Assembly: GCA_009746045.1 (NCBI GenBank)
Contig: RPFO01000154.1
Location: 5,142,146 to 5,206,145, forward strand
From: Mesostigma viride
Lineage: Eukaryota > Streptophyta > Mesostigmatophyceae > Mesostigmatales > Mesostigmataceae
Reading direction: 5' to 3'
DNA length: 64,000 nucleotides
Part shown: one piece after another, positions 50,576-64,000 of the stretch
How positions within the stretch are numbered: position 1 is the stretch's first letter
Layout: every line of letters begins with the position of its first letter
The notes under the pieces: model-generated
Told to the model about the DNA's origin: nothing
The model's database searches: none
The model's input: only the letters and a program-made list of their open reading frames with translations
Translations under genes and position numbers: made by a program

Positions 50576-51135
50576 GAATGGCTAAGGGCGGCAAGGCCTA
50601 GGTGCACTTGGGCTGAGTCTATGACGATCCAACTACCAGCCCATTCAGACCCGGCATTCGACAGCATCTCCACCCATAATGCATTGGCTTCGGGGAGAAG
50701 AGCATTCAAAGCATGGCAGATAAGTTTCGATAGAGGCATCAGTGGGGCGGAATGCGACGCAGCAAAGGTGCGCAAAGCAACAGGAGTTTTGTGCACCTTA
50801 AGAGTGAGATACAGATATGGGACCGTAGTGGCGGCGGCGCGTCGCTGCCGCTTAAGGAATGCCCGAGCACCAATGTTTTGGCTGTGCAGAAAAGCCCGAT
50901 GAGCAGCAGTGATACTGGCTGTGGACTGTGCACGCTGAACATAGGTAGGGCTGGACGCCAACTCGTGTTGCAAAGTAGCAAGGTAGTGCTTCTTGCAGAT
51001 AAAAGCAAAGTTGTTGGCACTCTTGTCAACACACGTGATGATAAAGTCCTGCTTGAAGTGGTCAAGAAGTGCTTTATCTGTGGTGTTGAGCCAGGTGGTG
51101 CGGTGGACCAGCCGGAGACGGTGTTATATGTTTAA
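50576..51135 (-). pseudogene. Penelope-like reverse transcriptase, N-terminal half
   Basis: The minus-strand frame reads LNTTDKALLDHFKQDFIIT, CVDKSANNFAFICKKHYLA (the D-K-A-x-N-N-F-x-F-x-C-K-K-x-Y block), TTVPYLYLTLKVHKTPVAL and RTFAASHSAPLMPLSKLI (the K-x-H-K-x-P-x-x-x-R-x-x-A block), then SEWAGSWIVIDSAQVHLGL. It ends at the TTAATTAATT target of the ORF1-only insertion. These are the RT fingers. No GIY-YIG endonuclease was recognised further upstream. Confidence 0.7.
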
Positions 51136-51657
51136 TTTTATTTGGCATAGTACTCCGTGGCATGCCCATGCGCAAGACACGCAGGTACTTACTTACACTT
51201 TGAGGGACAGGAAAATTGTCATTTATTCAATTCAAGTGGATGGAGTTTAGACAGCTGGTACAGTGCAAGCCCCCTCTCCTGCTTTGCCTTCCGTTTGTGG
51301 GGACAAATACATTCTGCCTGTCAAAGGCATAGACAACTTATCTACGTTTGGCTTTCAATATGTGCGTAGCGTGTACGGTTTTGTGCCGTACTGAGCCTTG
51401 CCCGGTGAGGATGCTGGAAGTTTGATGATTTCTACTGTTGGCTCGAGGCGTATTTTTCTCGTTTCTCGTTTTTAGGATTAAATCAAAAAAGTGTTTTTTC
51501 ATTAAAAAATAAGTTACACAGCCGTTTTAAGTCACCCAGGTAAAGCTTTCATGCTGAAGCCGTATGTCTCATCAAAACACACCGTATCTAGACATGCATA
51601 TCTGTTTTCACATAGACCTCATGAAATCACATAATCCCATGGCACACATTTCTGCAT
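51136..51657. other. non-coding, no feature recognised
   Basis: AT-rich with short T and A tracts. It may contain the remaining 5' part of the Penelope-like element in decayed form. Confidence 0.35.
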
Positions 51658-51837
51658 TCACATGTGCTGGGTTTTCTGCTCCAGTTCAGACTCATGCGAC
51701 TCGCTATCGCTGTCCACCCGAATAGGGCATTGCTGCTGCTCATTGTTATTGCGGTCCTGTACCACTTTCTCAATGAGGGAGTCATCATCCAAGTATTTGT
51801 TGCGAGGCCGACGCACCTCATCGAGGATGGCGTCCAT
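51658..51837 (-). CDS. hypothetical 59-residue hydrophilic ORF or C-terminal exon
   Basis: MDAILDEVRRPRNKYLDDDS, then a Gln/Asn run and an acidic Ser-rich tail (VDSDSESHESELEQK). The charged composition is unlike the shadow ORFs nearby. A second minus ORF directly upstream (51840-52133; SREPNLIKTLSHMMKTGHL, AWLAGECTMEGVWTIPVRN) could be the preceding part in another frame. No family recognised; it might be the tail of a transposase or a host gene. Confidence 0.3.
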   Translation of the reverse strand: MDAILDEVRRPRNKYLDDDSLIEKVVQDRNNNEQQQCPIRVDSDSESHESELEQKTQHM

Positions 51838-53516
51838 GACTATAACAGCGCTCGCTCTATGGCACGTGCAATCACATGCAGTGAGTGGTCACCCAACTTT
51901 GGCGCTACCATGATCTCAAAAAGATTGCGCACGGGGATAGTCCAGACCCCTTCCATAGTACACTCTCCTGCCAACCATGCAGGAATTTGGTTTGCCAACC
52001 ATGCAGACAAGTGGCCAGTCTTCATCATATGTGATAGCGTCTTAATAAGGTTTGGCTCGCGACTCATCCTTGCATGATGGTCGAACCAGCATACGTAAGT
52101 TGTACGCATTGAGACACAATGTGTCAGATTCATGCAACATACTCGATGTATCTCCTACTTTTTCCTTTATCTTCTTCGTCAATACAATGTTCATACAAAA
52201 TGTCGAACCCATCTTAATTTTCCGATTTCAGGGTACCCAAACATGCCAGAAAACTTCATCTTGTGGCGCTTTGTACCCTCCCTAGTTTAAACGCTCGGTA
52301 TCTTGCAAAATGCCGACTAGAATGGAACAAAGTCCCCCCTAGGTCATCGACCGCGTCATCTTCATCTTGTATGAGCCTCGTCCACGCCCACCTCGCCTTG
52401 CATGGCCTTCTGCCTGCACACAAGATGCATAGGCAACAATGAAACAAAGAAATCAAGACCATAGAAGATCAAACTTCTAATTAGACGGTACGTCGGCTGA
52501 AAAAGATTTCTGGATGAAAATGACGGACGGTAAAACCGTGGCAGATTCCTATAACATGGCAGATTATAAACAAATGTCGCGTTTGAGATTATAAACCAAT
52601 GTCGTGACCACCGTTGGCGTTCCTTGCATGGTCTTCCCTGCATAGTCCACCACTATCCTTATGAGTTTAACGGTTGACACTGTCCTCAGCTTTCTTTCAT
52701 TTCATCGCGCTCTTCTTCATCACGTCGGACAGATTCACCCGCTAGACAGACTTTGTGCTTATATATTCAACCAGGACTGTGGGAAACTTTGAGAACTGAA
52801 GACGTGTTAGAATCCCTGAATGCCTCTGTGGCCCTGTCGCCATCGCCCCGCACTCCCGCACCTGCCAGCCACCGCCGGTGGCTTTCCTTGTGGTGGCTGT
52901 GCTCTCGCGCCGTCTTGCCTTCGTCCATCATCCAGCTGTTATGAAAGACGCGACGCGCATTCGGCCATTCGCTGTCGCCTTTGGATCGACCAAAGGACAC
53001 GCACTTAGAACTAACTCTAGTAGACTTACGAAGTATAGTTGAAATAGTTGCTCGTACAGCAAAACGTCCTAGGACCGTAACTCGAGCTACGACGCCAAAT
53101 TTTCAACGACTTCAGTACTTTCCGTCGCCCCTGACACTTTGTCGTACAATACTACACATTTACGCCAATAGAAACTCACCTCCAATAATATATCTTGATG
53201 GAGGCATGCGGCTTATTTAATTTCAAGGTACCTCTTGATTAATCTCAGCCCCCGTCGCTGAGAAAACGTGAAATTCTAAAAAAATAGCAAATTGTCAACG
53301 ACTTCCACGCAACTACACCATACTCTCCAAGCAGTAAATACAAAAACACTACTCATAAATGCAGGATATATAAGTTAGTCGGGTTGACACACTGCCATCC
53401 AGCTGTTGGCATGTAGCCACTACCGAAATTTGCACATCAGATACCGCTGGCTGAATGCCCCACGGTCACCCTATCTGCATGCTGCAGCCTAGCTAGTAAC
53501 ATGCAAGTTGAGCCCG
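51838..53516. other. intergenic region downstream of PDS
   Basis: No convincing gene. The stretch next to the PDS stop codon is its 3' UTR; I could not place a clear TGTAA polyadenylation signal. Confidence 0.4.
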
Positions 53517-57294
<3,778 letters not shown>

Positions 57295-60200
57295 ATGGGC
57301 AGCAAGCGGGGCCCATGGCGCTCCAGCCCCCTGCGGGATGCGGTCCCCATCGTGGTCGGCGTGCTGCGGCGGTGGGTGCCAGCATTCCTCGCCGCGTCCG
57401 CCGCCCTCATGTTCCTGTCCGGTGGGTGCCCTCCCCGTCACGTATATGATGCTGCCTGCCTGTCAAGTTTTGATGTGACCCCCCTGGCATAACTTTAATA
57501 CCATCCCCCTGTCAGTTGTCCCCGCCTGCCCCCTGCACATGCTCGCGTGCATGCCTGCTCTCGTGTCAGCTCAGGGCGTGGCCTGTTGCATGCGCTGCCA
57601 ACGCACGCTAGATTGTGTCCGTTTGTTGAACAGATTTTTGCGGGTAGACCTGTTGCTGTGTATGCGCTAGTCTCACATTGTACTGCTGTACCTAAACTGG
57701 TGACGCTCCACTGCTCTCAGTGATGAAACCGTGCACTTTGTTTGCAACCGCAACTCTGTGGTCACGGCCAAATGACACCCCAACCAGGCTCTCATTTTTG
57801 CTGACAGTTTAGTTCCTAACTTTCTGGCAGGCTATCCACAAATAACGATGGCATTCCACCTGGCGATGGCCCAAGTCTGACTGGGTCACTGGCGTGTCAT
57901 GCCCCCATTCCCCATCCCCATCCCCATCCCCATCCCCATCCCCATCCCCATCCCCATCCCCATCCCCATCCCCATCCCCATCCCCATCCCCATCCCCATC
58001 CCCATCCCCATCCCCATCCCCATCCCCATCCCCATCCCCATCCCCATCCCCATCCCCATCCCCATCCCCATCCCCATCCCCATCCCCATCCCCATCCCCA
58101 TCCCCATCCCCATCCCCAAACACCCTCATGCATCCACCAGTGCGCCTTATAAGCAACACGGACAGGGTGGGCGATGAGTCGGCCCCTGCGCTGGCGTACG
58201 GCTCTGACGGGGAGGGGAGGAGGCTGCCGCACCACCTGGCAGCTCCCTGGGCGCATGGTGGGAGTAGGCCGGCAGGGGCGCATGACCCCATGGTAAGCTT
58301 GCCATTTGAGCTTTGCCATTTGAAGTTTGCCATTCGAGCCCTGCCATTCGCTCTTTGCCATTCGCTCTTTGCCATTGCTTCGCCATTCGCGCTTTGCCAT
58401 CCGACCTTTGCCATTCAACCGTTGCCATTCGAGCTTGCCATTCGCGCTTTGCCATTCGAGCTTTGCCATTCGAGCTTTGCCATTCGCGCTTTGCCATTCG
58501 ACCTTTGCCATTCAAGCGTTGCCATTCAAGCTTTGCCATTCAAGCTTTGCCATTCGAGCTCTGCCATTCAAGCGTTGCCATTCAAGCTTTGCCATTCAAG
58601 CTTTGCCATTCGAGCTCTGCCATTCAAGCTTTGCCATTCGAGCGTTGCCATGACAGGTATAGCGGAGCTGCCATCGCATGCCTTTGCCCAGGGTATGCAC
58701 AGGAAACAGCAGCACGGTTTGCGCCGGGGAAATGGGACATGGGACACTATGCTGTGCTGTGCTGTGCTGTACGCGCCTGTGCGGTGCTGGGTGGGAGGAT
58801 GGGGTTCGGGTGCCTGCCCTGTGGCATGTCACGGGAGCTGGAGCTCGACTCTTGCAAGGCAACCGCTGTGTCCCGGGTGGACAGATCTCAAAGTTGATGG
58901 CACGTTATGGCATCATTCCGCCGCTGCACTTGCTGCCTACCAATGGTACACCGCACGTACTTCGCGGCACGTGCGTTTGATGAGAGCACAGCCTTACACG
59001 CCAGGGACTCGACCGCCTCCTGTGTGTGTGTGTGTGTGGGGGGGGGGACTTCCATTTGGGTCCGCATCCTGTGGCACAGCACAGCGGCGCAGCACCTGTC
59101 TTGGCAATCCGCCGCGCTTGGTTCTGGCGCCACGGTTCCCCCGTCCAGTCTGTCGTTGAATTGATTCCCCCATCCCATCGTTCATGGACGTTCCACTACT
59201 CCAGCCATGCGTGGGCCTTGGGACCGCAAGTTGCTGTCGGAACATCCGACCGATCAGGAGACCTTCAAGTGGCTGTGGTTATAGTGTTGTTATAGTGAAT
59301 GAGCAGGCAGTCTGGAGCAGCAGGCAAAGTGGTTTCTGCTGACAGACGGGGCTTCCCTACCTGACTAGACGTGAACGTCAATCAATCACCAACCAGACGT
59401 GAATGCCACCCAATCATCAGACCCTCTCAATAGCCTTGACGTTCTTTGGGCACTCGAGACTGCCCCCCTGCCCTGATCAAGGTCCGTAGGGGGGCTGCAT
59501 CGCGGTCCCTGGGACAACCGCCTTTCTGTTGTGCTTCCACGTCACAGTTGTTTGCTCTCCTTCTCGAGAGCCTTGGGATGATGTCCCGCACAAACGTGCT
59601 CTCACGTGCCGCCATGTGACTCAAGGCTCACCTCTGCTCCCTGGCACTGGTGCCTGACAGGGGGCTGGCGAGGATGTACCCCGGGGTGGAGGCAGCGACC
59701 AGGACGAGGGCGAGGGGGACAAGGATGGGGAAGGGGACGATGCGGACGACGAAGAGGAGATGCCCGGGGAGGATGGTGAGCGCGCGAGTGGTTGCATCAA
59801 CGAACACCACGCCACTGTCCAGCTCTACGCTGTAGTCCCCTTGTTAGGGTAGTATATACGCTTGCTAGGGTTCTTCCTATTTCGGCTTTACTCGTGTCTC
59901 CGAGTGTATCGATAATGTCTACACAATAACGGCATAATGGTGATACCTCTAGTGGCATATCGCTCCACTTTGGTCTGCTGCTATATATTTTACTGGGTAC
60001 TATATCGGTGTCTGATTAGGGTCTCCCCTGCTCCCATCTGTCCTTGGATCCTGTCTGATGGGAATTCGCTGTCTCCCAACCCCCCTGCCTGCCACCTGGC
60101 GCACCCGCAGAGCCTGACCTGCCGCACGCCTCGCAGCGCCCGCTTCGGCTCCGCCGCGCCCCCGGCCACAAGGAGGCCATTGCCCGCGACGAGCTATATT

Positions 60201-63200
60201 TGTCCCAAGCGGGTAAGCTGTATTTGTCATAAGCAGGTAAGCTACTTTTGTCGCAAGCGGGTGCGCTGTATTTGTCATAAGCAGGTAAGCTACTTTTGTC
60301 GCAAGCGGGTGCGCTATATTTGTCATAAGCGGGTAAGCTACATTTGTCGCAAGCGGGTACGCTACATTTGTCATAAGAGGGTTAGCTGTGTTACCACAAG
60401 CGGGTAAGCTATGTTTGTCACAAGCGGGTATGCTGGTTGCTGTCTCAAGTGGATAGGCTGGTTGCGGTTCAAAGTCTATAGGGTTTAGGGTTTAGGGTTT
60501 ATGGCGACCGTGTCAGCCCCTATCCCTTTCCCTAATCCATTAACCATTTCTGCTCACCTCTGGCCCACCCTGCCACTATTTGCGTGCCAGAGACCATCTT
60601 CAACGGCATCTCCCTCCCCAGCGGCAACGGGTGGCCTGGCGCCTGCCTGCGCCAGCTCGTGCTGAACGAACGGACGATGGGTGACGGCGGCAGGCAGAAA
60701 CTCTTCTCCCGCACACTCACAAAATCCCTGTTCCGCCACCACTGCTTGCCGGTGGAGGACTACGGTACGCGCGCTGAAACGATGCATGCGCTGCAAGTGG
60801 ATAAATTAAACGGGTGCAAGAGACTAGGCTGTGCAAGCTCAGGCCACATGAGTGCGTGCATGCGCGGTCATCCCAGTGCAACGTTCTCACAGAGTTCTAT
60901 GGCTACAGGAATGAAGTCTTGGTGTCAGAACTCAGAAGCTTTGCCCATCATCACTTCCAGCCTTCTCATGATGTCATGAACATTCCACCCGTTGCCATGC
61001 ATCGTGGAGCCATGTTTAAGAGTCCCTGGGTTGGCCCGTTCAACCTTTTTCCTTAACAGGCGCAGGGCGCCATGACATGATGCACGAGCTCTTCCCAATG
61101 CTTTGGGCGCTTTTCTCTCCATTACATGCATGCGTGAGGATTCCCTTCCTCATCTGTGAATTCCCCGTCCCCATCACCCTCTGTGCGCGGTGTCCCCCCA
61201 AGCCTGCACCAACACCCTGCATCCATGCGGCGCTTCACCCCGTGTGTCTCCCTCCATCCACCATCGCTGCATGTCTCGCCCCCCACGTGTGCACGATACC
61301 CCGCACCAGTGCGACGCTTCACCACGTGTGCAGTGGTGGGCAACGGAGGCATCATGCTGGAGGACGCCACTCTCGGTACGCAAGCACACACGCACACGCA
61401 CACACGCACGCACGCATGCACGCACGCACGCAAGCAAGCAACGTTTCTTGTGCAGGGGGAGCGCAAGCAGAACGGCGCCACGAGGAAAACGTGCCACGAG
61501 GGCGCCTTGTTGTTTCCTTGCGCCGGGGGCACGCACGATAGTAAAGAAACTAAGGCTATGGTGCGTCGTTGTTTTCTTGTGGGGGGCTTCACACACAAAC
61601 TGAGGGGCACCGCTAGGGTGCACTGCGGCCTGACAAATGCGCTCATGTCGTCGTGTTCAATGGTAGTTGCAATGGCTTGTACTGATGGTCTAGGTGTTTC
61701 CTGTGCTGAAAGTGCCCTGGTTGCTTCTTGCGCTGTGGGTGTGCTCTTGGCATACGCAACCGTACTTGGGCCCGTGTTCGTAGGTGTGTTCGTGTTTAGC
61801 AACCGTCGTACGTGTGCTCATGTTTAAGCAACCAGCAGATTTGTATGCTCTTCTGCCCAAGTGTCAGTTCCGCACTGGAGGGCTTGCTCACGCGTAATTC
61901 TGGCAGCCACATTTGCCTGGCACCCATCTGCCAGGGTGGCTTCTCCTATCTATCTGCCTGGGGTCATCTCCCATCGATCAACCTGGTACACTAAGCAAAT
62001 CAGATTCCTCGGCCATAGAATATTCTTCTGTGAAAATTTGGAAGACAACATCGGGTACACCAGATTTCTCCGCCTTGGCATTGTTCACCGAGTGGTTCAC
62101 TGTTCATGCCTCTGCGGGCGACAGAATGCCCTTTGGCCCCAATAAATAGCCCCCCCCGTAATAGATATCTATTAATTGTGCGGCGATCACTTTTGTTGCG
62201 GACGCGATGACCGACGCGCATGACGCCGTGTTCTTTGCCTCACACTTGTCACGCGTTGCTGGCTGCACCGACGCTTCTTGCCTTGCCGTGACCAGGCGCG
62301 GTAATCGACGCGCACGACGCCGTGTTCCGCTTCAACGACGGCCCCACGCGCGGGTTTGAGCCGTTTGTGGTGAGCGGGGCGTTGAGTTGGGTGGTGCAAT
62401 GCAGATGTCCACACACTTGTGTGGCACGGTGTGGGCCCCTGTTGGGTGGGGGTGAACCCTCCCAAGCGTGGGGTGGTGAACCCTCCCAAGCGTGGGGTGG
62501 TGAACCCTCCCAAGCGTGGGGTGGTGAACCCTCCCAAGCGTGGGGTGGTGAAATATCCCTAACGTGCGGTAATGAACGAGTGCCACTGGATGATGCCAAC
62601 GGCATACATCGTCCAATGCATTGTGCCGACATCCCTGTCTCGGCTCCCACAAGGTGCCTGCGTTTCCTTACTTCACAAAACCACTTTTTGATTTTTAACT
62701 TCACGGGTGGGTGGGCAGCTGCCTGCCAAGGGTGATGGCCCTTCTGCGTGGTGATGGCGTGATGCGGTGATGGCGTGATGCGGTCTTTGGGTGCAGGCCT
62801 CTGGCTTTGGTTGCTGCCCACACCGGTTCCCTCATGGACATGATATTTGGTATGATAGGATTTGCCGATCCTGTGGGATGGACAAGGCCAGACATCTACC
62901 CTGCGGGTTATTGTTTCTGAAACGAGTGCTTAGTCTTCAATGTTGCTGGTGGCATTACAGAAGGGCACCACGCACATCACAATCTATGCCCGTATTTACC
63001 TGTGTTGTGATTATAGTTTGCTCCTATCTGTGCCTGTATCATGCCCACATCGTGCCAATATTCTGCCTGCACTCTGCGAATTTTCTTTGTTCAAAGTCCC
63101 CGTTGGGCAGGACACTAAGATCGCAGCATCGTGACATTTGTGGCATTTGTCTGTGCACCTGGACCTGCTTCACCGAGAAGTGGCGTGGCTGGCGCACGCT

Positions 63201-64000
63201 CCACAGCATAGAGCGCAGTGCAGCGCTCGATGAGCAGGTCACGGAGGGTGACGGTTGGTAGTGCACCCGCTAGCGTTGCACCATGACCCCTGCACAAGGC
63301 TACCCCTCACTTCTCGCAGGAAACCAAGCTGCTGCGCAACTTCATGATTTGGCGTGGCGTGACAAATGCCAGTATTTATGTGGCGTGGCGTGGCGCGACG
63401 CATGCCTGCAGGGCAAGCGCACCACCTTCCGCGCGCTGAACAACAACTGGACGCGGCAGCTGCTGGACCGGCGCCAGCTGCGGGGGGTGTTCCGTGCGCC
63501 AGGTGTCACTATGCTCACCTTTGGCCTCAGGTGTGTGTGTGTGTGCGTGTGCAACCATTACCGGGCGCAGACCCCCCCTGTTGCCCCCTGCGCCCCTGTT
63601 GCCGCGGATGCCAAGGATGCGGGTGCAGCAGGGCGTGGAGGGGAACCGCAGACCGGCGTGAAGACGTCCACTCCTGCATGGTTGTTTCGATGATATACTA
63701 GTACTAAGAGATCCAGGGTGTGTCGGTAACGTGGCGACCATGCACTACGATGTCGGATGTTTTGATCTTGGATGCTATGATGTCGGATGCTTTGATCTTG
63801 GATGCTATGATGTCGGATGCTATGATGTCGGATGCTATGATGTCGGATGCTTTGATCTTGGATGCTATGATGTCGGGTGCTGGGGTGCCGGGGACCCCAC
63901 CCGCAGCACCATGATTGCCATGGGGAGCCAAGCCATAGGGGCCGCAGCAAAGATGGGACGCAGGGCGTTGGTGACTTGTGTGCACATGGGGCGGCTCATG
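57295..64000 (+). CDS. GT29 (sialyltransferase-like) Golgi glycosyltransferase, multi-exon, runs off the window
   Basis: Proposed exons are 57295-57421, 58141-58292, 59661-59775, 60111-60212, 60591-60764, 61310-61375, 62296-62369, 63412-63502 and possibly 63948 onward. All have GT/AG borders and the phases match across every junction. Exon 1 encodes [17 protein letters not shown] and a short hydrophobic anchor ([15 protein letters not shown]), typical of a type II Golgi protein. Exon 3 is strongly acidic. Exons 6-8 join to give sialylmotif [14 protein letters not shown], then [20 protein letters not shown], then [13 protein letters not shown]. The tentative last exon ([16 protein letters not shown]) resembles the start of sialylmotif S, though the gap is short and an exon may be missing. 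Plant and algal GT29 proteins are thought to use CMP-sugars such as Kdo or sialic-acid-like acids; the substrate here is unknown. Confidence 0.8.
57903..58118 (+). repeat. (CCCCAT)n array in intron 1 of the GT29-like gene, about 35 units
   Basis: Perfect hexamer run ending about 20 bases before the exon-2 acceptor, so it forms an extended pyrimidine-rich stretch upstream of the splice site. The long dipeptide ORFs in it are artefacts. The other strand is (ATGGGG)n. Confidence 0.97.
58296..58652 (+). repeat. 14-bp minisatellite in intron 2 (GCCATTCGAGCTTT), about 25 units
   Basis: Units vary at two or three positions (CAAGCTTT, CGCGCTTT, CAAGCGTT). The array starts directly at the exon-2 donor GTAAGCTTGCCATT. 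Confidence 0.95.
59019..59048 (+). repeat. (TG)n-G(n) microsatellite in intron 2
   Basis: About nine TG followed by a G run; no coding sense. Confidence 0.9.
60187..60455 (+). repeat. 24-bp minisatellite spanning the exon-4 donor site, about 11 units
   Basis: Unit GCTATATTTGTCxxAAGCGG followed by GTAA. The first unit includes the last codons of exon 4 and its splice donor (GCGG|GTAAGC); later units repeat the donor-like GGTAAGC, sometimes as CAGGTAAGC. Unit 2 and others have an in-frame TAA, so reading past the first donor would stop. Confidence 0.9.
60477..60501 (+). repeat. short interstitial telomere-like repeat (TTTAGGG)3
   Basis: Three TTTAGGG units lie in intron 4, directly after the 24-bp minisatellite. 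TTTAGGG is the plant-type telomere unit, also found in some green algae. Confidence 0.8.
61382..61438 (+). repeat. CACA/CGCA microsatellite in intron 6
   Basis: Alternating CACACGCA/CACGCACG units directly after the exon-6 donor GTACGC. Confidence 0.9.
62449..62576 (+). repeat. 24-bp minisatellite in intron 7, about 5 units
   Basis: Unit GGTGAACCCTCCCAAGCGTG plus GGGT; the last unit is degenerate. Confidence 0.92.
63750..63885 (+). repeat. 15-bp minisatellite in intron 8 (GATGTCGGATGCTAT)
   Basis: About nine units with two alternating types (GATGTCGGATGCTAT and GATCTTGGATGCTAT), forming 30-bp higher-order pairs. Confidence 0.92.

Noticed and set aside
57886-58119. Met-Gly, Pro-Ile and Ser-Pro dipeptide ORFs
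   Set aside because: Products of the (CCCCAT)n array inside an intron.
58296-58652. CRISPR-like regular repeat spacing
   Set aside because: Units are contiguous 14-bp tandem repeats without unique spacers, in a eukaryotic intron.
61122-61802. Long ORFs on both strands around exon 6 of the GT29-like gene
   Set aside because: Mostly intron sequence with a microsatellite; only 61310-61375 matches the gene in phase and motif.

Overview
The window looks like nuclear DNA of a green alga (Chlorophyta, most likely Chlamydomonadales). The two recognisable host genes are an intron-containing, plastid-targeted phytoene desaturase and a multi-exon GT29 (sialyltransferase-like) glycosyltransferase. The repeats are eukaryotic retroelements of kinds reported from volvocine algae: split-repeat tyrosine-recombinase retroelements, Ty1/copia elements and Penelope-like RTs. 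The genus cannot be fixed from the sequence alone.

Bases 1 to about 51,100 are a transposon nest. A decayed Ty1/copia element (1-7,939, continuing after 10,598) carries two related TTAA-inserted DNA elements (4,691-6,976 and 7,944-10,597). The first interrupts the RT gene exactly between two TTAA copies; the second carries a PHD finger. A third TTAA element end (from 11,565) is cut by a divergent PAT/DIRS-like element (11,924-13,640). Next come a minus-strand RNase H scrap and three copies of one PAT/DIRS-like family: a gag-only copy (14,467-16,696), a nearly complete plus copy (16,697-23,727) and a nearly complete minus copy (24,960-30,792). The last two form a large inverted repeat. This family encodes an SR-rich gag and an RT-RNase H-tyrosine recombinase polyprotein, with a textbook 2A-type D-V-E-S-N-P-G-P motif between RNase H and the recombinase.

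The minus copy sits inside the gag of a second Ty1/copia element (24,497-40,145 and beyond). That element also hosts a non-autonomous LTR element (32,441-37,328; TSD ATCAG; LTRs 789 and 786 bp), which itself contains a 1.06-kb duplicated segment. A TTAA-flanked piggyBac-like MITE lies at 40,351-41,691. Both copia elements share two odd features: the aspartic protease lies between integrase and RT, and the RT box is HGDD instead of YVDD. From 42 to 51 kb there are fragments: an RNase H1-type hybrid-binding domain ORF, an unknown ORF, and a Penelope-like RT on the minus strand split by an ORF1-only LINE-like insertion.

From about 53.5 kb the window is gene space. PDS (minus, two exons, 53,517-55,759) acts in carotenoid synthesis. 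A GT29-like gene (plus, at least eight exons from 57,295 to the window end) has a signal anchor and a sialylmotif L assembled in frame across three exons. Almost every intron of these genes holds its own minisatellite, and several arrays start at or copy the 5' splice junction.
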